Shown in pieces: positions 1-5,812 of a stretch of DNA of 6,291 bases (its first letter is position 1; the number at the start of each line of letters is the position of its first letter). The notes beneath the pieces are model-generated. The model was not told the DNA's origin. It was given only the letters and a program-made list of their open reading frames with translations, and made no database searches. This DNA comes from an uncultured Lachnospiraceae bacterium (lineage in GTDB: Bacteria; Bacillota; Clostridia; Lachnospirales; Lachnospiraceae), in contig CAPNGW010000146.1 of assembly GCA_948665105.1 (NCBI GenBank), positions 1-6,291 of the forward strand, written 5' to 3'. The position numbers and the translations under genes are program-made.

Positions 1-32
1 CCCTCTATGAGCCGTCCAAGGCTCATAGAGGG
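1..32. terminator. Perfect 13-bp inverted repeat at window edge (possible leftward terminator)
   Basis: The arms CCCTCTATGAGCC (1-13) and GGCTCATAGAGGG (20-32) are exact reverse complements around a 6-base loop. On the plus strand the hairpin is followed by GC-rich sequence with no T run, so it is not a rightward intrinsic terminator. On the minus strand the bases that would hold a U tract lie outside the window. It could therefore be a leftward terminator. Alternatively, the AGAGGG at its minus-strand 3' end could be a ribosome binding site hidden in the stem just before a gene to the left. The sequence given cannot decide between these. Confidence 0.45.
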
Positions 33-175
33 CGGTTGCGTCCGTAACTGATATGGTTTACAAGAACATTTTAGAAGCTCTTAGCTTCGGAACCCGGAGC
101 AAAGAAGAACGCAGTTTGTGTAATTTGACAACAGCAATCTTTACAAGCCCCTTTTGACACCCGAATCTTAAGAAC
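33..175. other. Unassigned intergenic stretch
   Basis: No convincing coding region is seen on either strand. Frames entering from the left edge on the plus strand stop within about 50 bases, and no minus-strand ATG with a ribosome binding site is found. If the riboswitch terminator is read through, this stretch is part of the leader of whatever lies to the left. It holds two overlapping short hairpins at 74-100 and is otherwise featureless to me. Confidence 0.5.
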
Positions 176-204
176 AAAAAAACCTGTACGGCTATACCGA
201 CAGG
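176..204 (-). terminator. Intrinsic terminator of the cobalamin riboswitch leader
   Basis: Read on the minus strand, CCTGTCGG, a TATA-containing loop and GCCGTACAGG form a stem: 5 bp, one bulged T, then 3 bp. The stem is followed at once by seven Ts (176-182). It lies about 110 bases downstream of the B12 box on the same strand, a usual place for the expression platform of a transcription-terminating cobalamin riboswitch. That B12 binding favours this hairpin is inferred from the riboswitch class. Two ACAGG elements upstream on the minus strand (296-292 and 266-262) could pair with its 5' arm as part of an antiterminator. Confidence 0.7.
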
Positions 205-304
205 CTATCAGAAGAACAGAAGGCGACAGCAGAAGAATAGAATCCTCTTGCGTTTGACCACCCTGTTCTTACATCAGGCCATCGTTCGTAACCTGTGTAA
301 ATTT

Positions 305-475
305 CGTGTACAAGGCAGGTCTTCTGACTCGGGCGTCTCCATTGCATTTTGCCTTCCCGGATTCTTAACAATCCAGTGACATAGTAAAATGCAACTCTTC
401 CCTTACAGCGGCGTGACCGTGTGAGATTTTCACTCAGCTTTCCTATTCTCCTGTTACCAGGCACCTTGCTACATT
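305..475 (-). ncRNA. Cobalamin riboswitch (B12 element)
   Basis: The minus strand reads through the hallmarks of the cobalamin riboswitch family in the right order. First comes GGTGCC (about 465-460), then a GTGAAAATCTCAC stem-loop (about 434-422) and a GCCGCTGTAA core (about 412-403). Next is GTCACTGG (about 380-373), followed by CCGGGAAGGC (about 360-351). Last is the B12 box AGTCAGAAGACCTGCCT (329-313). A long arm pairs GTTGCATTTT (395-386) with AAAATGCAAT (350-341). The RNA is expected to bind adenosyl- or methylcobalamin and lower expression of a downstream gene when the cofactor is plentiful. It has its own promoter to the right and a terminator to the left, both on the minus strand. 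The target gene is outside the window, most likely a cobalamin synthesis or transport gene. The plus-strand hem operon is divergent and is not in cis to it. Confidence 0.95.
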
Positions 476-488
476 CAATTTTGTGGTC

Positions 489-517
489 ATTCTAGCATAG
501 AAAGAGCAGGTTGTCAA
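489..517 (-). promoter_or_regulatory. Promoter of the cobalamin riboswitch transcript
   Basis: On the minus strand there is a perfect TTGACA -35 box (517-512), a 17-base spacer and a TAGAAT -10 box (494-489). The -10 box is preceded by TGC, giving an extended -10. Transcription would start near 482, only a few bases before the riboswitch aptamer. An A/T-rich run (plus-strand 521-536) lies directly upstream and may act as an UP element. The match to a housekeeping sigma-70/SigA promoter is close to ideal. Confidence 0.88.
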
Positions 518-542
518 TGAGAAAAATTGAAAAAAACGGAAG

Positions 543-571
543 TTGCGCTTCAAAGAATTCTGTGCTAAGAT
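543..571 (+). promoter_or_regulatory. Promoter of the hem operon
   Basis: A TTGCGC -35 box (543-548), a 17-base spacer and a TAAGAT -10 box (566-571) with an extended TGC (563-565) fit a SigA-type promoter. The start site would fall near 577-579, leaving a leader of about 33 bases before hemA, too short for a riboswitch. The A-rich stretch 522-536 upstream is shared with the divergent riboswitch promoter. GAAG and CTTC flank the -35 box (539-551) as a short inverted repeat, which is too weak to call an operator. Confidence 0.75.
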
Positions 572-610
572 GGGGAACTAAGAAGAAAAAAGATACGGGA
601 GAAGAGGAAT

Positions 611-1840
611 ATGGGTATTTCCATGATTGGTATTGACTACAGCCGGGCATCCGTGGATATCCGGTCTCAATTTTCTTTTACCAGAAAGAATGCCGTGACA
701 GCACTGGAGCATCTGAAGAAGGAGCCGGGGGTTCAGGGGGGTGTGATTTTGTCCACCTGCAACCGAATGGAGCTCTGGGCAAGCACCAGGGGGGACTTTA
801 CAGGCTCCCTCCTGGCATTTTTATGCAGAGAAAATGGAAAGGAGCAGGAAGCGTTTCGGCAGTATTTTGTGGAACGGAAGGAACAGGAAGCAGTGGAGCA
901 TTTATTCCGTCTTGCCAGTGGATTGAAATCCCAGATACTGGCGGAGGATCAGATCATTACCCAGGTAAAGGATGCGCTGGCACTGGCAAGGGAGGTTTAT
1001 TGTACAGATAACGTGCTGGAGGTTCTTTTTCGCACCGCAGTTACAGGGGCAAAGAAGGTTAAGACCCAGGTTGCTTTTTCCAGAGGAAACAGCTCTGCCA
1101 TACATCAGGCGATTCAGTATCTTAAGGAGCAGAGCTACAGCTTTTCGGGTAAGACCTGTATGGTCATTGGCAATGGAGAAATGGGAAAGGTGGCGGCTGT
1201 GGCCCTTCGGGAAGCGGGCGCCCATGTGACGGTAACGGTACGCCAGTATCGAAGCGGTATGGTGACCATTCCCCCGGGCTGTGACCGGATCAATTATGGA
1301 GAGAGAATGGCGTTTCTTCCTCAATGCGATTTGGCAGTGAGTGTTACAGCCAGTCCCAATTATACCCTGACCAAGGAATTGCTGGAGCAGACGAAGCGGA
1401 CCAAGGACTTGATTTTGATTGATCTTGCCGTTCCAAGGGATATTGAGCCGTCGGTGCAGGAGCTTCCTGGTTTGACCTTATACGATATTGACAGCTTTAA
1501 AATAGACGATTCTTCCCCTGCCATTAAGAAAAATATGGAAAAGGCTGGGAGAATTCTGGCAGATGAAATGGAGGAATTCTACAACTGGTATCAAGGCAGA
1601 GATTTGATACCCAGAATACAGGAAATCAAGGCGGATGCCGTGGAGGATTTTCACTTGAGAATCAGGAAGATTTTAAAAAAGACCCCCATGGAGGATGTGG
1701 ACCGGGAGAACCTTGAAAAGGCCATGGATGCGGCCGCCGGAAAGGTGGTAAATAAAATGCTTTTCGGATTAAGGGACACTCTTGAAGAGGAGGAATTCTT
1801 GCATTGTGTGAAGGGATTGGAAAAGCTGTATGGAGAATAA
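611..1840 (+). CDS. hemA: Glutamyl-tRNA reductase
   Basis: HemA reduces the glutamyl group of glutamyl-tRNA(Glu) with NADPH to glutamate-1-semialdehyde, the first committed step of the C5 tetrapyrrole pathway in the cytoplasm. The 409-residue length is normal for the family. The catalytic cysteine is C50 in STCNR (48-52). The family signature region follows as GLKSQILAEDQI (104-115), where most members have Gly-Glu in place of the Ala-Glu seen here. The NADPH-binding fold has GNGEMG (187-192), and DLAVPRDIEP (271-280) is typical of the family. The C-terminal part, from about residue 310, is helical and should form the dimerisation domain. The start at 611 is preceded by GGGAG (598-602) at 8 bases. 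The in-frame ATG at 623 has no well-placed site. This is the first gene of the operon. Its end overlaps the next gene by 11 bases. Confidence 0.96.
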   Translation: MGISMIGIDYSRASVDIRSQFSFTRKNAVTALEHLKKEPGVQGGVILSTCNRMELWASTRGDFTGSLLAFLCRENGKEQEAFRQYFVERKEQEAVEHLFRLASGLKSQILAEDQIITQVKDALALAREVYCTDNVLEVLFRTAVTGAKKVKTQVAFSRGNSSAIHQAIQYLKEQSYSFSGKTCMVIGNGEMGKVAAVALREAGAHVTVTVRQYRSGMVTIPPGCDRINYGERMAFLPQCDLAVSVTASPNYTLTKELLEQTKRTKDLILIDLAVPRDIEPSVQELPGLTLYDIDSFKIDDSSPAIKKNMEKAGRILADEMEEFYNWYQGRDLIPRIQEIKADAVEDFHLRIRKILKKTPMEDVDRENLEKAMDAAAGKVVNKMLFGLRDTLEEEEFLHCVKGLEKLYGE

Positions 1841-2294
1841 GGAGAAAAAGTTTTTTCCGTTGTTCACGGATTTGACAGACAAAAAAGTGGTGGTTTTTGG
1901 AGCAGGAAATATTGCTTCCAGAAGAGTGAGAACTCTTCTTTCCTTTGTAAAAAAGATGGAGGTCGTTGCGCCTGAGGCTTCTTCTGAGATTTTGGCCTTG
2001 TCAGAGGAAGGGCAGCTTACATACCGCCAGAAGGAATATGCTTTGGCGGATATTTGTGATGCGGATCTTGTGATTGCCGCCACAAATAATCCGGAAGTCA
2101 ACGACGCCGTTTACCGTGCCTGCAAGGAACATGGGGTTTTGGTAAACACGGCCAGCGACCAGCAAAAATGTGATTTTCATTTCCCCGGTATTATAGAACA
2201 GGATGGAATTGTCATAGGCTTTAACGGGGGTGGAAGGAATCACAAAAAGGTCAGGGAAATGCGGTGCAAAGTAGAGCAGGCACTAAAACAGTGA
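1830..2294 (+). CDS. Precorrin-2 dehydrogenase (siroheme synthase N-terminal domain type)
   Basis: The product is a stand-alone 154-residue member of the SirC/Met8/CysG N-terminal family, which oxidises precorrin-2 to sirohydrochlorin with NAD+. A Rossmann nucleotide-binding motif GAGNIASRRV (24-33) follows the family's usual PLF.DLTDKKV lead-in. VIAATNNPEVN (81-91) and NTASDQQKCDFHFP (106-119) are also typical. D110 matches the conserved aspartate implicated in dehydrogenase and chelatase activity in CysG and Met8p. The protein ends soon after the NAD-binding domain, so it is shorter than Met8p and probably lacks a full chelatase part. Metal insertion would then need another enzyme. The start lies inside hemA (11-base overlap) with only a modest AAGGGA upstream, which suggests translational coupling. 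sirC would be a reasonable symbol, but ylnF-like and hemA-associated names are also used, so none is given. Confidence 0.9.
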   Translation: MENKEKKFFPLFTDLTDKKVVVFGAGNIASRRVRTLLSFVKKMEVVAPEASSEILALSEEGQLTYRQKEYALADICDADLVIAATNNPEVNDAVYRACKEHGVLVNTASDQQKCDFHFPGIIEQDGIVIGFNGGGRNHKKVREMRCKVEQALKQ

Positions 2295-2324
2295 TACCAC
2301 CGCAGACAGCAGGGAGGACAGAGC

Positions 2325-3227
2325 ATGAAGAAAATCATCATCGGCAGCAGGGAGAGTAAGCTTGCCGTTGTACAGTGCGAAATGGTAAAAGCCCATATAG
2401 AGCGAAATGCAAGGGATACACAGGTGGATATCCTCACCATGAAAACCACCGGAGATATGATTCTGGACAGGACATTGGATAAAATCGGTGGAAAAGGACT
2501 GTTTGTAAAGGAACTGGACCGGGCTCTTTTGGACAAACGATGCGATATTACCGTACATAGCTTAAAGGATATGCCTATGGAAATTCCAAAAGAGCTGCCG
2601 CTTCTGGCCTTTTCCAAACGGGAGGACCCAAGAGACGTACTGGTGCTTCCCAAAGGGGCAAAGGAGCTTGATTTGTCAAAGCCCATTGGCTGTTCCAGCA
2701 GAAGAAGAATCCTGCAATTAATGGAGCTGTACCCGTCTGCACAGTGTAAAAGTGTCAGAGGAAATGTGCAAACAAGGCTTCAAAAGCTGGACAGCGGGGA
2801 ATACAGCGCCTTGATTCTTGCAGCGGCGGGCTTAAAGCGTCTGGGACTGGAGGAGCGGATTTTCCGGTATTTTGAACCAACAGAAATGATTCCCGCCGCC
2901 GGTCAGGGAATCCTGGCAGTTCAGGGAAGAAGGGAAGAGGAGATAGCGGGCTTAAAGGGCTTTGAAGATGTGGACAGCGCCTATGAAGCTCTGGCAGAGC
3001 GCGCCTTTGTGCGGCATCTGAATGGAGGCTGCTCTTTGCCCATTGCCGCCCATGGAATGGTGAGTGGAAATAACATGACGCTTCTGGGGCTTTTTTATGA
3101 CGAGGACACCGGAAATTATGAAAAAGGCTCCATTACAGGAAACAAGGAAGATGCGGAATGCCTGGGCATTGCTCTGGCAAAGCAGCTTCAGGAAAGCTGC
3201 GGGCAGGACAGGGAAACGGAAGCATGA
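2325..3227 (+). CDS. hemC: Hydroxymethylbilane synthase (porphobilinogen deaminase)
   Basis: HemC joins four porphobilinogen molecules into the linear tetrapyrrole hydroxymethylbilane, using a covalently held dipyrromethane primer. At 300 residues it is of normal length. Visible motifs are GSRESKLA (7-14), KTTGD (40-44), GGKGLFVKELD (55-65) and VHSLKDMP (77-84). The last contains the catalytic aspartate D82, equivalent to D84 of E. coli. CSSRRR (123-128) is the substrate-binding arginine cluster. C236 in NGGCSLP is the cysteine that carries the dipyrromethane cofactor. A strong AGGGAGG (2311-2317) sits 7 bases before the ATG, 30 bases after the preceding stop. The stop codon overlaps an ATG (ATGA at 3224-3227) that opens a short ORF rather than the next enzyme gene. 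Confidence 0.97.
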   Translation: MKKIIIGSRESKLAVVQCEMVKAHIERNARDTQVDILTMKTTGDMILDRTLDKIGGKGLFVKELDRALLDKRCDITVHSLKDMPMEIPKELPLLAFSKREDPRDVLVLPKGAKELDLSKPIGCSSRRRILQLMELYPSAQCKSVRGNVQTRLQKLDSGEYSALILAAAGLKRLGLEERIFRYFEPTEMIPAAGQGILAVQGRREEEIAGLKGFEDVDSAYEALAERAFVRHLNGGCSLPIAAHGMVSGNNMTLLGLFYDEDTGNYEKGSITGNKEDAECLGIALAKQLQESCGQDRETEA

Positions 3228-3298
3228 GCATGGAAAAGGCGCAGGAAGGAAAGGAAGCATGGGCACGGAAAAGGCGCAGGAAGGAGAGGAAAGCATGA
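3224..3298 (+). other. 24-codon mini-ORF bridging hemC and cobA-hemD by ATGA overlaps
   Basis: An ATG overlapping the hemC stop (ATGA) opens a frame of 24 codons that ends in a TGA overlapping the ATG at 3295 (ATGA again), the preferred start of cobA-hemD. The peptide begins MSMEKAQEGKE and is rich in Lys, Arg and Glu. Its first residues resemble the MSMGK start of the CobA-HemD protein, because both come from the same repeat unit. It is probably a by-product of the duplication that keeps ribosomes moving from hemC to cobA-hemD. There is no sign that the peptide itself has a function. Confidence 0.3.
3281..3286 (+). promoter_or_regulatory. Ribosome binding site choosing the cobA-hemD start
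   Basis: AAGGAG lies 8 bases before the ATG at 3295, which is ideal spacing. The ATG at 3301 would be 14 bases away. The upstream in-frame ATG at 3259 also has a purine-rich AGGAAGGAAAGG before it and could give a product 12 residues longer, so it is a second choice. Confidence 0.6.
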
Positions 3299-4824
3299 GC
3301 ATGGGAAAGGTATGGCTAATAGGAGCGGGACCGGGGGATGTGGGACTGTTTACACTGAAAGGGTTAGAGACTCTTAAGGCTGCGGAGGTGGTGGTATATG
3401 ACAGTCTGGTAGGTACAGGCGTGCTCTCTCAGATTCCGGAGAGTGCAAGGTGCATCGATGTGGGAAAACGGGCATCCAGGCACACCATGCCCCAGGAAAG
3501 CATCAACGAAATTCTGGCGGAGGAAGCAAAAAAAGGATATCGGGTGGTGCGGCTTAAGGGCGGAGACCCCTTCCTGTTTGGCCGGGGCGGGGAGGAGCTG
3601 GAGCTTTTGGTAAAAGAAGGCATTCCCTACGAGATAATTCCGGGTGTGACCTCATCTATTGCTGTCCCGGCCTATAACGGGATTCCAGTGACCCACAGAG
3701 ATTTTACCTCCTCTTTGCATATTATTACCGGCCATAAAAAGGAGGGAGCAGAGTATGATATTGATTTTGAGGCGCTGGTGCGGACAAAGGGTACTTTGGT
3801 ATTTCTTATGGGGGTCAGCGCCCTTAAGGATATCTGTGCTTCTCTTTTGAAAGCAGGGATGGATGCGGATATGCCCGCCGCTATTTTACAGAAGGGCACC
3901 ACGGCAGGCCAGAAGAGAATCATTGCCACGGTTTCCACACTGGGGGAGGAAGTGAAGCGCCAGGGAATTGAGACACCGGCCATTATTGTGGTTGGCCGTG
4001 TATGCGGCCTGGCCCGGGAGTTTGCCTGGTATGAAAAGTTGCCCCTCTTCGGATGTAAGGTAGTGGTTACAAGACCCAGAGAGCTTGTGTCCGCCATGGC
4101 CGGGAAGCTTAGGCTTCTGGGAAGCGAGGTATTGGAACTTCCGGCCATTCGCACGGCCCCTGTAAGTGATTTAAGCCCCCTTCATAAAGTATTTTCCAGG
4201 CTTAATTCCTATCACTGGATTGCTTTCACCAGTCCCACCGGGGTGAGAGTCTTCTTTGAGGAAATGCACCGGGCCAGGACAGATGTGAGACAATTATCCG
4301 GAGTCAAAATGGCGGCAATCGGAAGCGGTACCCAAAAGGCTTTGGAGGAACGGGGCTTTTTCCCGGATTTGGTGCCCGAAATTTTTGATGGGGAAGCATT
4401 GGGAAAAGCTTTGTGCCGGGAATTAAAGGGGGATGAGCATATCCTGATCCCAAGGGCCAGAATCGGAAATCAGGAAATGATTCATGCTTTGAGGGAAAAG
4501 CCCAATCTGGTGGTGGAGGATATCGCCACCTACGACACCTTTTATGAGACACAGGAAATCATAGACCAGAAAAAGGCATTTGAAGCAGGAGAGATTTTCT
4601 GCGCGGTGTTTACCAGCGCTTCCACGGTGCGAGGCTTTGTGGAAGCAGTACCAGGACTTGATTACACCAGGGTGCGGGCCGCCTGTATTGGGAAGCAGAC
4701 CAAGGCTGCGGCGGACGAATACGGAATGGAAACCTATATGGCCAGGAAGGCTTCCATGGACAGCCTGGTGGAGCTGGTGATAGAATTAAAAGAAAGAGCA
4801 GCGGAAAAGCAGGAGGAACAGTGA
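3295..4824 (+). CDS. cobA-hemD: Uroporphyrinogen-III C-methyltransferase / uroporphyrinogen-III synthase fusion
   Basis: This 509-residue two-domain enzyme closes hydroxymethylbilane to uroporphyrinogen III (HemD) and methylates it twice with S-adenosylmethionine to precorrin-2 (CobA/SUMT). The CobA domain spans about 5-245. It has GAGPGD (10-15), VRLKGGDPFLFGRGGEE (85-101), PGVTSS (116-121) and PAYNGIPVTHR (125-135), all typical of SAM-dependent tetrapyrrole methylases. The HemD domain spans about 253-500. It begins KVVVTRPRE and contains WIAFTSPTGV, AAIGSGT and AVFTSAST, typical of this poorly conserved family. CobA-HemD fusions are known in Clostridia. An open frame extends upstream to 3097 inside hemC, but that extension is low-complexity basic sequence without homology. 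The chosen start is 3295; 3259 remains possible. hemB begins one base after the stop. Confidence 0.95.
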   Translation: MSMGKVWLIGAGPGDVGLFTLKGLETLKAAEVVVYDSLVGTGVLSQIPESARCIDVGKRASRHTMPQESINEILAEEAKKGYRVVRLKGGDPFLFGRGGEELELLVKEGIPYEIIPGVTSSIAVPAYNGIPVTHRDFTSSLHIITGHKKEGAEYDIDFEALVRTKGTLVFLMGVSALKDICASLLKAGMDADMPAAILQKGTTAGQKRIIATVSTLGEEVKRQGIETPAIIVVGRVCGLAREFAWYEKLPLFGCKVVVTRPRELVSAMAGKLRLLGSEVLELPAIRTAPVSDLSPLHKVFSRLNSYHWIAFTSPTGVRVFFEEMHRARTDVRQLSGVKMAAIGSGTQKALEERGFFPDLVPEIFDGEALGKALCRELKGDEHILIPRARIGNQEMIHALREKPNLVVEDIATYDTFYETQEIIDQKKAFEAGEIFCAVFTSASTVRGFVEAVPGLDYTRVRAACIGKQTKAAADEYGMETYMARKASMDSLVELVIELKERAAEKQEEQ

Positions 4825-4825
4825 C

Positions 4826-5812
4826 ATGGAGATGAACATCAGGCCCAGACGTTTAAGGGGAAATGAGATAGTAAGAAAAATGGTGCGGGAGACCAGGATA
4901 GATAAAAGCTCCCTGATTTATCCGGTTTTCGTAAAGGAAGGAAGCAATATCAAAGAAGAAATTCCCACCATGCCGGGACAGTTTCGCTACGGCACGGACA
5001 CCCTTTTAAAGGCGTTGGAAGAACTGCTTCAGGCAGGGGTAAATAAGGTGATGTTTTTTGGCATTCCGGATTACAAGGATGAGATGGGCAGTCAGGCCTA
5101 TGCCGAAGATGGAATTGTCCAGAGGGCGCTGGAGAAGGCGAGAGCAGAATTTGGCAATGAAATGTATTTGATTACCGATGTCTGCATGTGCGAATATACC
5201 TCCCATGGCCATTGCGGTGTGCTTTTGGGGCAGGAGGTGGAAAATGATGGGACTTTGGAGCTCTTGGCAAAAACAGCCCTTTCCCATGTTCAGGCCGGAG
5301 CGGATATGGTGGCGCCCTCTGATATGATGGACGGCAGGGTGAGAGCTATCCGTCAAATGCTGGATGCAAAGGGGTATAAGGAGACACCCATTATGTCCTA
5401 TGCAGTAAAATATGCCTCCGGCTTCTATGGGCCCTTCCGGGATGCAGCAGGCTCCGCTCCCTCCTTCGGTGATAGAAAAAGCTATCAGATGGATTTTCAC
5501 AATCGCAGGGAGGGGATTAAGGAAGCCCTTCTGGACGTGGAGGAGGGCGCAGATATTATCATGGTAAAACCCGCCATGTCTTACCTTGACATGGTGCGTG
5601 AGGTAAAGGACAGGATAAAGCTTCCGGTGGCAGCCTATTCCGTCAGCGGAGAATACGCCATGGTGAAGGCAGGGGCAAAGCTTGGCTATGTAGAAGAGGA
5701 CAGGATTATCTGCGAGATGGCAGCCAGCGCCTACCGTGCAGGCTGTGACATTTACCTTACTTATTTTGCAAAAGAAATCGCCGGATTTATCGAGGAAGGA
5801 CGGATTGGATAA
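4826..5812 (+). CDS. hemB: Porphobilinogen synthase (delta-aminolevulinic acid dehydratase), zinc type
   Basis: HemB condenses two 5-aminolevulinate molecules to porphobilinogen. The 328-residue protein is of normal length. The two Schiff-base lysines are K195, in AVKYASGFYGPFR, and K248, in MVKPA. Three cysteines, C120, C122 and C130 in the segment CMCEYTSHGHC, form the catalytic zinc site of the zinc-dependent class; the Asp-rich variant of magnesium-only enzymes is absent. AGGAGG (4811-4816) stands 9 bases before the ATG and supports this start over the ATG at 4832. The gene begins one base after the cobA-hemD stop, and its TAA overlaps the hemL ATG (TAATG), so translation is probably coupled on both sides. 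Confidence 0.98.
   Translation: MEMNIRPRRLRGNEIVRKMVRETRIDKSSLIYPVFVKEGSNIKEEIPTMPGQFRYGTDTLLKALEELLQAGVNKVMFFGIPDYKDEMGSQAYAEDGIVQRALEKARAEFGNEMYLITDVCMCEYTSHGHCGVLLGQEVENDGTLELLAKTALSHVQAGADMVAPSDMMDGRVRAIRQMLDAKGYKETPIMSYAVKYASGFYGPFRDAAGSAPSFGDRKSYQMDFHNRREGIKEALLDVEEGADIIMVKPAMSYLDMVREVKDRIKLPVAAYSVSGEYAMVKAGAKLGYVEEDRIICEMAASAYRAGCDIYLTYFAKEIAGFIEEGRIG

Larger units (their letters stand above)
3218..3310 (+). repeat. Tandem duplication of a translation start region (2 full copies plus a partial third)
   Basis: A unit of about 35 bases, beginning GGAAGCATG and continuing GAAAAGGCGCAGGAAGGA, is present at 3218-3252 and again at 3253-3287 with a few changes. A third partial copy (3288-3310) begins GGAAAGCATGAGCATGGG and runs into the cobA-hemD coding sequence. 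Successive ATGs fall at 3224, 3259 and 3295, spaced 35 and 36 bases. Each unit carries a purine-rich ribosome-binding segment and a start codon, so the repeat has multiplied the initiation signal between hemC and cobA-hemD. Confidence 0.85.

Noticed and set aside
192..464. A 90-codon open frame on the minus strand
   Set aside because: It lies almost wholly within the cobalamin riboswitch and its expression platform. The frame has no ribosome binding site of note and no recognisable protein motif.
305..475. Riboswitch as a direct regulator of the hem operon
   Set aside because: The aptamer reads only on the minus strand and its promoter points away from hemA, so it cannot act in cis on the plus-strand operon.
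539..551. GAAG/CTTC inverted repeat around the hem operon -35 box as a repressor operator
   Set aside because: Only four base pairs around a five-base centre, which is well within chance for this composition.
3097..3294. Long N-terminal extension of the CobA-HemD frame starting inside hemC
   Set aside because: It overlaps 131 bases of well-conserved hemC and the predicted residues are low-complexity and basic. The CobA fold begins at about residue 5 from the start at 3295, which has a good ribosome binding site.
5006..5500. A 164-codon open frame antisense to hemB, and similar antisense frames over hemA, hemC and cobA-hemD
   Set aside because: They are shadows of strongly supported genes, with no ribosome binding sites or recognisable motifs of their own.
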